This document shows positions 1 through 7,187 of a DNA stretch of 10,666 bases, piece by piece (position 1 is the first letter of the stretch; the number at the start of each line of letters is the position of its first letter). This DNA is from MWDT01 sp035506315. GTDB taxonomy: Bacteria > Verrucomicrobiota > Verrucomicrobiia > Opitutales > Opitutaceae. Position numbers and translations under genes: made by a program. A model generated the notes under the pieces. That model searched no databases. It saw only the letters and a list, made by a program, of their open reading frames with translations, and was not told the origin of the DNA. The stretch covers positions 1 to 10,666 of the forward strand of contig DATJPQ010000067.1 in assembly GCA_035506315.1 (NCBI GenBank), given 5' to 3'.

Positions 1-24
1 CTGAATTTCGCAGATCGATCTCGT

Positions 25-78
25 CACAGAGGCCACAGAGTTCGCAGGAGCTCACGGAGGTAGATGTATTCCTCTGTG
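25..78. repeat. Degenerate inverted repeat of CACAGAG-like units
   Basis: CACAGAGG at 25-32 is the exact reverse complement of CCTCTGTG at 71-78. Between them lie more units of the same kind (CCACAGAG at 33-40, CACGGAGG at 53-60), giving a loose tandem rhythm of about 10-14 bp. Weaker related units (CTCTGTT, CTCCGTTG) continue to about 122. It looks like a decayed noncoding interspersed repeat, similar in design to the elements at 7018-7164 and 9836-10069. The rest of the gene-free stretch (about 125-328) shows nothing I can support: no clear promoter, RNA gene or ORF with coding character. Confidence 0.55.
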
Positions 79-328
79 CCCTCGACCGAAATCTCTGTTT
101 GCCCTGGGTCTCAACTCCGTTGCTTTGGTTGCGGCTCTGCCGTGCTAGGTCAAACCGTGTTTTCTGAGTTGAAAAGACAAGGCGGGAAATTGAAGGGCAT
201 GGTCCTTGGCTGGGGTTAATTGGTTATATGCCGTGTTTCGGCCCACCCGTTTCCGGTTTTTGCCGACTCCTTTTTGACTCTCGTGGCGTCTCCTCCTAAA
301 CTTGCGCTCTTTTTCAACCACCACACCC

Positions 329-1240
329 ATGATGCGTACCAGCCTGTCCGTTGTTGTTGCCTTGATTCTCGCCGTCGGGTCATTGGCCCAGACTCAGAAC
401 CAGTCCACCCCGTCCGCTCCAGCCCCCAAAGCCCCACCCGCGGCTCCAGCTCCCAGAATCGAATTTCCCGCCCCCAGTCCTGCCGCCACGCTCAAGCAGC
501 GCGTCGGGCTCACGGACATCGAAATCGTCTATTCAAGACCCGGGGTGAAGGGCCGTACGATCTTCGGTGGACTTGAACCCTTCGACCAGGTCTGGCGCAC
601 CGGGGCAAATTCCGCGACGAAGATCGTCTTCAGCACGCCGGTGAAATTCAACGGCACCGAGGTTCCCGCCGGTACCTATGGGCTCTTCACCATCCCCGGC
701 CGCGAAGAATGGACCGTGATCCTGAACAAAATCGCCAAACAATGGGGCGCCTATCAATATGATCCCAAGGACGACGTCCTGCGCGTGAAGGTCACGCCCG
801 TCACGCTCGCCGAATCCGTCGAGACGTTCACGATCGACGTGAACGACATTCGGGATGAGTCCGCCACGCTCAACCTCACCTGGGAAAAAACGCGCGTGCC
901 GGTGAAACTGGAAGTGGATATCACCAGTGCACTCGTCGCTCAGATTGACGCCGCGATGGCCGCCGACGGCAAAAAGCCGTATTTTCCAGCCGCGATGTTT
1001 TACCTCGATCACAACCTCGACCTGACCAAGGCCGCCCAGTGGATGGATGCTGCTCTGGCCGAAAATCCCAACGCATACTACATGCTTTACCACAAGGCCC
1101 GGCTGCTCGCCAAGCAGGGTGACAAGGCCGCGGCGATCGCCACGGCCCGGAAGTCGATCGAACTCGCCTCCAAGGAAACCGGCCCGGCGAAGGGAGAATA
1201 TACCCGGTTAAACGAGACGCTGATCGCCAGCCTGCAATGA
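329..1240 (+). CDS. Secreted DUF2911-domain protein with C-terminal helical (TPR-like) extension
   Basis: Protein of 303 residues with no known biochemical role. The start is taken at the ATG at 329 (a second ATG follows at 332) because the reading then opens with a signal peptide: a short basic start (MMRTSL), a hydrophobic run VVVALILAVGSLA, and a likely cut before QTQ. A TTG further upstream at 302 would spoil this. A Pro/Ala-rich linker follows to about residue 45. The DUF2911 domain (about 46-190) carries the family landmarks YSRPGVKGRTIFGGL, WRTGAN, PAGTYGLFTIP, WTVILN and QWGAYQYD. Residues about 205-300 are helical, with a TPR-like pair around YYMLYHKARLLAKQGDKAAA, so the C-terminus may bind a partner. 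It is the first of two tandem DUF2911 genes. No strong Shine-Dalgarno sequence is visible. Family call is firm; function is unknown. Confidence 0.88.
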   Translation: MMRTSLSVVVALILAVGSLAQTQNQSTPSAPAPKAPPAAPAPRIEFPAPSPAATLKQRVGLTDIEIVYSRPGVKGRTIFGGLEPFDQVWRTGANSATKIVFSTPVKFNGTEVPAGTYGLFTIPGREEWTVILNKIAKQWGAYQYDPKDDVLRVKVTPVTLAESVETFTIDVNDIRDESATLNLTWEKTRVPVKLEVDITSALVAQIDAAMAADGKKPYFPAAMFYLDHNLDLTKAAQWMDAALAENPNAYYMLYHKARLLAKQGDKAAAIATARKSIELASKETGPAKGEYTRLNETLIASLQ

Positions 1241-1471
1241 TGGGGTGGTCTCGGTGCGCGAATTCGTGTCACACTTGGACGCTTCACGACAATGTATGGC
1301 GTCCGAGTCGAACGAGAATCCAGCCTAGATCCCGGCGATCCTGCCAATTGAAGACCTTCACCGGTTGACCGATTGGCGGGATCACCCGCCGCGGCGCTTT
1401 CTCGCCACACGTTACAAGTCCCCGGGATTCGAAGGTTCTAAGGGTCCCCCAAATCATCGAAGAAAACCATC
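1241..1471 (+). other. Spacer between the two DUF2911 genes with two stem-loops
   Basis: ACTTGGACGC at 1273-1282 pairs with GCGTCCGAGT at 1299-1308 (10 bp including one G-T pair, 16-nt loop). GGCGGG at 1375-1380 pairs perfectly with CCCGCC at 1385-1390 around the loop ATCA. Neither is followed by a T-run, so neither is a standard intrinsic terminator. They could be mRNA structures or remnants of repeats. No ORF with coding character and no clear promoter is seen here. Confidence 0.35.
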
Positions 1472-2107
1472 ATGCATCTGTCCAGATCCGCCCTGTTCGT
1501 CGCCGTCGCCGCCTTCATTGGCGTTTCCTCGCTGGCCGCCCAAATGGCCTCGCCGGCACCTGCTGCTCCGCCTCCGGCCGCACCCCAGGTCACGCTGACC
1601 CGCCAAACCCGTACGAGCCCGCACGAGACGTTCACCGCCTTCATTAAAGAGGGCGGCACCTATAGCAGCGTCATGATCGTGTACGGTCGCCCCTACATGA
1701 AGGATCCCAAGAGTGGCCAGCCGCGCAAAATCTGGGGCGGCCTCGTGCCGTTCGACCAGGTCTGGCGCGTGGGGGCCGACGAGGCTACCCTGCTTGTCAC
1801 CAAGCAACCGCTCGTCATGGGCGGCGTGGATATTCCTGCCGGTGCCTTCACGCTTTACGCCCTTCCGGCCACCGACGGGTCGGCAAAACTGATCGTCAAT
1901 AAACAGGTCGGCCAGTGGGGATATGGTTATAGCAAGACCACGGAGGCCAATGAGCTGGCCCGGATCGACCTGAAGAAGGACCCGCTGGAGAAGGCCGTGG
2001 ACCAGTTCACGATCGTCATCGAGGCCGATCCGGCCGGCGGTGGCGAAATCCTGAAGCTGCAGTGGGAGAACACGCAGTATTCGGTGCCGTTTGCCGTCAA
2101 AAAATAG
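1472..2107 (+). CDS. Secreted DUF2911-domain protein, single-domain paralog
   Basis: Protein of 211 residues. The ATG at 1472 opens a clear signal peptide (MHLSRSALFVAVAAFIGVSSLAAQ, cut near AAQ), followed by a short Ala/Pro-rich linker. The DUF2911 core runs from about residue 50 to the end, with YGRPYMKD, KIWGGLVPFDQVWRVGADEA, IPAGAFTLYALP, LIVNKQVGQWGYGY and a final strand LQWENTQYSVPF. It matches the upstream protein motif for motif but has an insertion in the first motif (YMKDPKSGQPRK where the other has GVKGRT) and no C-terminal helical part. The two are diverged tandem paralogs, presumably acting outside the cytoplasm. Function unknown. No clear ribosome binding site; the start is chosen because the signal peptide begins exactly there. 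Confidence 0.87.
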   Translation: MHLSRSALFVAVAAFIGVSSLAAQMASPAPAAPPPAAPQVTLTRQTRTSPHETFTAFIKEGGTYSSVMIVYGRPYMKDPKSGQPRKIWGGLVPFDQVWRVGADEATLLVTKQPLVMGGVDIPAGAFTLYALPATDGSAKLIVNKQVGQWGYGYSKTTEANELARIDLKKDPLEKAVDQFTIVIEADPAGGGEILKLQWENTQYSVPFAVKK

Positions 2108-2187
2108 TCGCGTGGTCCCGCTGACTTCCTCTGCTTTTCCCGGTCGCACCGCAACCCGGCAAAGCCGTAACCAAAAATTTCGCCGGG

Positions 2188-2331
2188 AAATCCGAATAAC
2201 GAATCTCGAAATCCGAAACGATATGGCAGTGGAAAACTCGAAAAGAAACGGTCTGGACGCCGGAGGTTTGAATTTTATCTGCGTTCGGATTTTCGATTTG
2301 TTTCGAAATTCGAGTTTCGGATTTCGAATTT
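2188..2331. repeat. AT-richer imperfect inverted repeat of CGAAATCCGAA units
   Basis: TCGAAATCCGAAAC at 2206-2219 is the perfect reverse complement of GTTTCGGATTTCGA at 2314-2327. AAATCCGAA recurs at 2188 and 2209 (21 bp apart) on the left arm, and its complement TTCGGATTT at 2284 and 2316 on the right arm. The arms flank about 60 bp of unrelated sequence. Base composition is clearly lower in GC than the neighbouring genes. It fills the middle of the 312-bp gap before the PIG-L gene and carries no credible ORF. It looks like a noncoding interspersed element able to fold into a long hairpin or cruciform. The rest of the gap (2332-2419) holds only a T-rich leader with seven T at 2398-2404. Confidence 0.65.
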
Positions 2332-2419
2332 ACGTAATCTTGCGCAAATTGCATGGGATTTCTCGGATAAGTGACTTAAAGGGTCCGGTTGCGGCCGTTT
2401 TTTTCTTTCCATCCGCCGT

Positions 2420-4957
2420 ATGAAATTCCCGTCATCCCTCTCTGGTATTCTTTGGCTGGCGCTGGCGGCCGGCGCCGCTGAATCTCCGCCGCCGGCGCCT
2501 GCGGTCGCCCCCGCGCCAACCGGGCTGATCTCGCCAGTGCTGGGGGATCTGCGCAGCTTCCGCGAGCTCGGCAGCGTGCTCTACGTCGCGGCGCACCCGG
2601 ACGACGAGAACACACAGCTCATTACTTATCTGTCCCGCGGTCGCGGCGTCCGTACCGCCTACCTTTCGCTCAATCGCGGCGACGGCGGCCAGAACGTGCT
2701 TGGGCCGGAATTCGGTTCCGAGCTCGGCGTGGCCCGCACGCAGGAGCTGCTCGCCGCACGCCGCCTCGATGGCGGCAGGCAGTTTTTCACGCGCGCACTC
2801 GACTTCGGATTTTCCAAAACAGCGACCGAAACCCTCGCCATCTGGGACCGGCAGCAGGTCGTGTCGGACATCGTGCGCGTTATCCGCACTTTCCGGCCCG
2901 ACGTCATGATCACACGATTTTCGCCGACGGCGGGTGGCACGCACGGCCACCACACGGCGTCAGCCATCCTCGCGATCGAGGCGTTCAAACTGGCCGGCGA
3001 TCCGGCGGCGTTTCCCGAGCAGTTCAAGGACGGCCTCTCTCCGTGGCAGCCGAAACGTATCCTGCAAAACGGCATCTTCGGTCCGCCCGGACGTGCCCCT
3101 GGCACCACTTCGCCCAACCGCCCGGCCGAGTTCCGCCTGGAAATAGGCGGCAACGATCCGGTGACCGGCGAAAGCTTCGGCTCCATCGCGTCGCGCAGCC
3201 GCAATATGCATAAAACGCAGGGCTTTGGCGGCGGGTTTGGTCCCGGCGGTGGCGGGGTCAGCGGCCCGCGTCAGGAAACGTTCATACTGCTCGATGGCGC
3301 GCCGGCCACCGGCGACATCTTCGACGGCATCGATACAACATGGACGCGGTTTCCCGGCGGGGCAGAAATCGCCACGCTCGCCGATGCGGCCATCGCGCAG
3401 TTCCAGGCCGACGATCTTGCCGCGAACATCCCGGCTTTGCTCGTCTTGCGCGCGAAGCTCGCGGCGCTGCCCGCCGACCCGGTCGTGGCCGACAAGCGTG
3501 CCCAGCTGGATCGCATCCTCGAAACCTGCCTCGGCCTGACGGTCGATACGACGGTGCCTGCCGCCGAGGCCGTGCCGGGTGAGACCCTCAGCCTGCGCCA
3601 CACCGTGAAGGTGCGGGCTGGTGTGCCGGTGCGCTGGATCGCCGTGCGTTATCCGGCCGCCCAGATGGAGCAGAAAGTCGGGATCGCGCTCGCCGCCGGT
3701 CAGCCCTCCGTCCGTGAGGCCACGCCGACCCTCCCCGCCGGCACCCCCCTGAGCCAGCCTTACTGGCTGCGCGAGGAAGGTACCACGGGAATGGCGCGCG
3801 TCGATGAAACGAAATTGATCGGTCTGCCGGAAAATCCGCCGGCGTTTCCCGTGGAATTTGTCTTCGAGGTCGGAGGCCAGTCGCTCGTGGTGGCCGATCA
3901 ACCGTGGCAGGTCAGCCTCGATCCGGCCAAGGGCGAAATCCGCCGCCACCTCGACGTAATTCCGCCGGTTTCGATCAGCTTCATGAACAACGTCGAGCTC
4001 TTCGCGCCCGGCGCGAGGCGTCCCATCGCGGTGGATGTCACCGCCGGCCGGCCCGGTTTGTCCGGCACGATGCAGCTCGAAGTGCCGGCGGACTGGCAGG
4101 TGACGCCTGCCACCGCAAAGTTCACGCTGGCGCAGGCCGGCGACAAGACGCGGCTCGAATTCTCGCTCACGGCGCCGGCCCGGCCGGCGACCGCCGTGCT
4201 CGGCGCGGTGGCCGACGTCGGTGGTTTTCGATGCCGCACCGGTCGCAAGGAAATCCGCTACGACCACATTCCGTTCCAGCTCCTCCAGCCGACGGCGCAC
4301 ATCAAGGCGGTCAGCCTCGAAGTAGCTACCCGGGGGAAAAATGTCGGCTATCTCCCCGGTGCGGGCGACGACATCGCCCATGCGCTCACCCACCTGGGCT
4401 ATGCCGTCGCCGAGTTGACCGGTGCCGACCTGACGGCGGAGCGGTTGAAGAACTTCGATGCGGTGGTGCTCGGCGTGCGTGCGTTCAACGTCCGCACCGA
4501 CCTGGTGCCGGGGCTGCCGGCGCTGTTTGCCTACGTCGAGGGCGGCGGCACGGTCGTCGCGCAATACAACCGGCCGGGTCGCGACCTGAAGACCGAGCAG
4601 CTCGCACCGTACAGCCTGCGCCTGTCGAATGACCGCGTGACGGACGAGGATGCCGCCGTCACCTTCCTCGCGCCGGACCATCCGGCCCTGAACGTGCCGA
4701 ACAAGATCACGGCGGAGGATTTTGCCGGTTGGGTGCAGGAGCGCGGCGTGTATTTCCCCGACCGATGGGACGATCACTTCACGCCCATCCTCGCGTGCGG
4801 CGATCCCGGCGAAGCGCCGCTCAAGAGCGGGTTGTTGATCGCAAAGCATGGCCAGGGATATTTCGTTTACACCGGACTGGCGTTCTTCCGGCAGTTGCCC
4901 GCCGGCGTGCCGGGCGCGTATCGCCTTTTCGCCAATCTGATTTCACTTGGAAAATGA
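2420..4957 (+). CDS. Large exported PIG-L/LmbE-family deacetylase with Ig-like and amidotransferase-like C-terminal domains
   Basis: Protein of 845 residues. PIG-L (LmbE) enzymes are Zn-dependent N-deacetylases acting mostly on N-acetylglucosamine conjugates. A signal peptide (MKFPSSLSGILWLALAAGAA) and Pro/Ala linker suggest export. The PIG-L domain (about 48-260) has AHPDDEN at 58-64 and THGHHTAS at 174-181; by family analogy H59, D62 and H178 bind Zn and D61 is the catalytic base. A Gly-rich loop (268-284) follows. Residues about 510-620 resemble a NEW3-type Ig-like fold (VPADWQVTP then FTLAQAGDKTRLEFSL). The last domain, from about 635 (NVGYLPGAGDD, FDAVVLGVRAFNVR, YVEGGGTVVAQYNRPG), resembles the class I glutamine amidotransferase-like fold without an evident catalytic Cys nucleophile. 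It lies just upstream of a symporter and a bacillithiol operon containing a second, small PIG-L enzyme. The substrate is not known; amide-linked or mycothiol/bacillithiol-like glycosides are one option. Confidence 0.88.
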   Translation: MKFPSSLSGILWLALAAGAAESPPPAPAVAPAPTGLISPVLGDLRSFRELGSVLYVAAHPDDENTQLITYLSRGRGVRTAYLSLNRGDGGQNVLGPEFGSELGVARTQELLAARRLDGGRQFFTRALDFGFSKTATETLAIWDRQQVVSDIVRVIRTFRPDVMITRFSPTAGGTHGHHTASAILAIEAFKLAGDPAAFPEQFKDGLSPWQPKRILQNGIFGPPGRAPGTTSPNRPAEFRLEIGGNDPVTGESFGSIASRSRNMHKTQGFGGGFGPGGGGVSGPRQETFILLDGAPATGDIFDGIDTTWTRFPGGAEIATLADAAIAQFQADDLAANIPALLVLRAKLAALPADPVVADKRAQLDRILETCLGLTVDTTVPAAEAVPGETLSLRHTVKVRAGVPVRWIAVRYPAAQMEQKVGIALAAGQPSVREATPTLPAGTPLSQPYWLREEGTTGMARVDETKLIGLPENPPAFPVEFVFEVGGQSLVVADQPWQVSLDPAKGEIRRHLDVIPPVSISFMNNVELFAPGARRPIAVDVTAGRPGLSGTMQLEVPADWQVTPATAKFTLAQAGDKTRLEFSLTAPARPATAVLGAVADVGGFRCRTGRKEIRYDHIPFQLLQPTAHIKAVSLEVATRGKNVGYLPGAGDDIAHALTHLGYAVAELTGADLTAERLKNFDAVVLGVRAFNVRTDLVPGLPALFAYVEGGGTVVAQYNRPGRDLKTEQLAPYSLRLSNDRVTDEDAAVTFLAPDHPALNVPNKITAEDFAGWVQERGVYFPDRWDDHFTPILACGDPGEAPLKSGLLIAKHGQGYFVYTGLAFFRQLPAGVPGAYRLFANLISLGK

Positions 4958-4966
4958 AACTTTCAC

Positions 4967-5046
4967 AGGTAGGGCGGGTTATCCCTAACCCGCCGTTTCG
5001 GAACTCCCCGGCAGCGGTGGCGCGTTAAGGATAACGCGCCCTACCT
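4967..5046. repeat. Twin-hairpin palindromic element (cruciform-like)
   Basis: Two perfect hairpins sit inside a larger inverted repeat. Hairpin 1: GGCGGGTTA (4973-4981), loop TCCC, TAACCCGCC (4986-4994). Hairpin 2: GGCGCGTTA (5019-5027), loop AGGA, TAACGCGCC (5032-5040). The two also pair with each other: GGTAGGGCGGGTTATCC (4968-4984) matches the reverse complement of 5029-5045 at 16 of 17 positions, including the complementary loops. It lies 9 bp after the PIG-L stop and 3 bp before the next ATG. It is likely a REP-like interspersed repeat and could act as an mRNA stabiliser or attenuator between the two genes. There is no T-run, so it is not a standard terminator. Confidence 0.8.
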
Positions 5047-5049
5047 TGA

Positions 5050-5286
5050 ATGAAGCCGCCCGAGGATATCCCAAGCTCCGGTCTGCGTGATGCCCGTAGC
5101 AGCCGAGGTGACGAGGCTGGTTCCGGGCCGGACCGCCGCCTGACGGCGGCGGCTGCACTCAGTGCATCGGAAGAGTCCCCCGGCCTCCCGGGCTTCCGCA
5201 CGTGGCGCGGGGTTTATGCCTTCGTGCTCGGAATTTATGCGTTGTGGATCGCGCTGCTGGCGCTGTTGACGGGAAAGTTTTCGTGA
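5050..5286 (+). CDS. Small single-helix membrane protein coupled to the symporter
   Basis: Protein of 78 residues. The first half (to about 48) is low-complexity and polar and overlaps palindromic sequence. The second half has the form of a membrane anchor: FRTWRGVYAFVLGIYALWIALLALLTGKFS, with Trp/Arg at the entry and one hydrophobic helix at about 55-73. The stop codon overlaps the GTG start of the symporter (GTGA at 5283-5286), a classic sign of translational coupling, so it is probably a small accessory subunit of the transporter. I do not recognise a named family. The ATG at 5050 is the only in-frame standard start before the helix; the next is a GTG at 5224 inside it. The N-terminal half may be of repeat origin rather than conserved protein. 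Confidence 0.6.
   Translation: MKPPEDIPSSGLRDARSSRGDEAGSGPDRRLTAAAALSASEESPGLPGFRTWRGVYAFVLGIYALWIALLALLTGKFS
5100..5166. repeat. Cluster of three short palindromes inside the small membrane-protein gene
   Basis: CAGCC (5100-5104) pairs with GGCTG (5115-5119). CCGCCGCC (5133-5140) pairs perfectly with GGCGGCGG (5145-5152) around TGAC. TGCACT (5154-5159) pairs with AGTGCA (5161-5166) around a single C. Three palindromes in 67 bp, just upstream of the part encoding the membrane helix, suggest an inserted interspersed repeat that is now translated. Confidence 0.5.
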
Positions 5287-7016
5287 ACGCGCTCGATTAC
5301 CTCGTCCTCATCGGCACGCTGCTCGGCATCGCCGCCTACGGCACGTGGTGCACGCGGGGCCGGAGCGACCTCCGCACGTATCTCACGGGCGCCACCAATG
5401 CCGGCTGGTTCACCATCGGTGTGTCGGTGATGGCCACGCAGGCCAGTGCGACGACGTTTCTCTCCACCCCGGGCCAGGGCTACCAGGACGGGCTCGGTTT
5501 CGTGCAGAACTATTTCGGCGCTCCGCTCGCGTTGCTTGTCATCGCGGTTGTTTTCCTGCCGATTTTCCGCGGGCTCAACGTTTACACGGCCTACGAATAT
5601 CTCGGCCGGCGCTTCGACCAGAAGACGCGCCTGCTTGGCACGGCACTGTTTCTCCTGCAACGCGGAATCGGCGCCGGCCTGACGATCTATGCGCCGGCGA
5701 TCGTGCTCTCCACGGTCTTCGGCTGGTCGCTCCACCTCACCATCGTGGCGAGCGGCCTGGTCGTCATCGTCTATACTGCGGTCGGCGGCAGCGCGGCGGT
5801 GAGTCTCACGCAAAAATACCAGTTCGCGGTGATCGCCGCGGGGATGGTCACGGCATTTTTCGTGCTGCTGGCCAGACTGCCCGCGTCGCTCTCGCTCGGC
5901 GACGCGCTGACGGTGGCCGGCGGTTTCGACAAGCTGAAGGCCGTCGATCCGACGCCGAGCCTGGCGCCGCGCTACACCCTGTGGTCGGGCCTCATCGGCG
6001 GACTGTTTCTGCAGTTGTCGTATTTCGGCGCCGACCAGTCGCAGGTGCAGCGTTACCTCGGCGGCGGGTCGTTGCGCGAGAGCCGGCTGGGATTGATGTT
6101 CAACGCGATTCTCAAGATCCCGATGCAGTTCTGCATCCTGCTGCTCGGCGCGTCGATTTTTGTCTTTTACCAGTTCGAGCGCCCGCCGGTGTTCTTCAAC
6201 CAATCCGCGTGGCAGCATGCGGCGCAGGGCGCGGCCGGCGACAAACTTCGCCACCTCGAGGCCGACTACGCCACGGCGCAGGCGGAAAAACAACAGCAGA
6301 TCGACCGGTGGCTCGCCGCGCGGCATGCCGGCGACCGGGCGGCCGCCGAGGCCGCGCACACCGCGGCGCTCGCGGCCCATGCGCGCGGCGAGGCCCTCCG
6401 CGTCGACGTGAAACGGGTGTTGCGCGAGGACGATCCGCACGCGCCACAGGCCGACACCGACTACGTCTTCATCACGTTCATCCTCGATCATCTGCCGCAC
6501 GGCCTCATCGGCCTGCTCGTGACGGTGTTCTTCGCGGCCACGCTCAACTCGAAATCGGCGGAACTGAACGCGCTGGCCTCGGCCACGACGGTCGATCTCT
6601 ACCGCCACCTGGTGCGCCGCGACGCCGACGACGCGCGCTGCCTGGTCGCGTCGCGCTGGTTTACCGTGCTATGGGGTCTCGCGGCCATTGGGGTTGCCCT
6701 CACGGTAAACCTGGCGGAAAACCTGATCCAGTACGCCAACATGATCGCTTCGATCTTCTATCCCGGGATGCTCGGACTTTTTCTGGTGGCGTTTTTCCTG
6801 AAGCGGGTGGGCGGTACCGCAGTTTTTGTCGCTGGGCTCGTCTCCTTGCTCGTGACCACCGTGCTGTTTTTTGCGCGTTGGGCGCATCCGGATTTCCCTG
6901 TTTCCTACCTGTGGGACAACCTCATCGGCTGTGCGGCATGCGTGGTGCTGAGTCTCGTGATCCAGGCCTTTCTGCCCGCGAATCGCGCAGATGATTCCCA
7001 AATTTCTCAGATTTAG
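5283..7016 (+). CDS. Sodium:solute symporter (SSS family) with large helical loop insert
   Basis: Protein of 577 residues in the inner membrane; SSS proteins import sugars, amino acids, nucleosides or organic acids with Na+. The GTG start at 5283 overlaps the stop of the small gene, and the next residues (VNALDYLVLIGTLLGIAAYG) are the expected first helix; upstream in-frame sequence is not protein-like. Family landmarks: ATQASATTFLSTPGQGYQ in helix 2, GGSAAVSLTQKYQ at 168-180, a GADQSQVQRYL region, and ATLNSKSAELNALASATTVD starting at 419, where family members hold Na2 ligands. About a dozen further hydrophobic helices are visible. Unusual is a hydrophilic Ala/Glu/His-rich, probably coiled-coil insert at about 312-390 between two helices. 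Substrate cannot be read from sequence; the neighbours suggest a product of the PIG-L enzyme or a bacillithiol-related compound. The last residues (DDSQISQI) border directly on the repeat at 7018 and may be partly repeat-derived. Confidence 0.92.
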   Translation: MNALDYLVLIGTLLGIAAYGTWCTRGRSDLRTYLTGATNAGWFTIGVSVMATQASATTFLSTPGQGYQDGLGFVQNYFGAPLALLVIAVVFLPIFRGLNVYTAYEYLGRRFDQKTRLLGTALFLLQRGIGAGLTIYAPAIVLSTVFGWSLHLTIVASGLVVIVYTAVGGSAAVSLTQKYQFAVIAAGMVTAFFVLLARLPASLSLGDALTVAGGFDKLKAVDPTPSLAPRYTLWSGLIGGLFLQLSYFGADQSQVQRYLGGGSLRESRLGLMFNAILKIPMQFCILLLGASIFVFYQFERPPVFFNQSAWQHAAQGAAGDKLRHLEADYATAQAEKQQQIDRWLAARHAGDRAAAEAAHTAALAAHARGEALRVDVKRVLREDDPHAPQADTDYVFITFILDHLPHGLIGLLVTVFFAATLNSKSAELNALASATTVDLYRHLVRRDADDARCLVASRWFTVLWGLAAIGVALTVNLAENLIQYANMIASIFYPGMLGLFLVAFFLKRVGGTAVFVAGLVSLLVTTVLFFARWAHPDFPVSYLWDNLIGCAACVVLSLVIQAFLPANRADDSQISQI

Positions 7017-7017
7017 A

Positions 7018-7164
7018 AACCACGGATGGACACGAATGAACGCGAATATCGGGATAGTCAGACAGATTGGGCGAGAAACCTCCGGGCCCGCCGTTTGGTG
7101 GTTGGTTCGGATAAGCCCCGCCAAAGTCCGTTCCATTCGTGTCGATTCGTGTGCATTCGTGGTT
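7018..7164. repeat. Long imperfect inverted repeat of ACACGAATG units
   Basis: The left arm (7018-7047, beginning AACCACGGATGGACACGAAT) matches the reverse complement of the right arm (7135-7164, ending ATTCGTGTGCATTCGTGGTT) at 25 of 30 positions. Each arm is a tandem of roughly 10-bp units (ATTCGTGTCG, ATTCGTGTGC, ATTCGTGGTT on the right). The arms enclose about 87 bp of unrelated sequence. The element starts directly at the symporter stop codon and ends 23 bp before the BshC-like start, so it occupies almost the whole gap. Repeats of this style occur scattered in many GC-rich bacterial genomes; I know of no agreed name. Any promoter of the bacillithiol operon must lie within or beside it. 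Confidence 0.75.
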
Positions 7165-7187
7165 AAACTGAATTGTTCCGGATCAGC

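Noticed and set aside
25..122. CRISPR-like array from repeated CACAGAG units
   Set aside because: Units are too short and irregular, are in inverted as well as direct orientation, and have no uniform spacers or cas genes nearby.
202..235. Possible sigma-70 promoter before the first DUF2911 gene (TTGGCT, TATATG)
   Set aside because: The spacing is about 13 bp and both boxes are poor matches.
2385..2408. Possible intrinsic terminator (GC stretch then T7)
   Set aside because: Only a 4-bp stem with a wobble pair can form, and the T-run ends 11 bp before the PIG-L start codon; more likely a T-rich leader.
2960..4849. Long open frame on the minus strand opposite the PIG-L gene
   Set aside because: It mirrors the sense gene's codon pattern in GC-rich DNA and yields an Arg/His/Gly-rich protein with no recognisable motif.
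5345..6994. Long plus-strand open frame in another phase of the symporter gene
   Set aside because: Arg/Pro/Gly/Ala-rich out-of-frame translation; the other phase shows clear SSS motifs and membrane helices.
7146..7169. Possible -10 box TAAACT before the BshC-like gene
   Set aside because: No -35 element at the right distance; the sequence comes from the end of the repeat arm.
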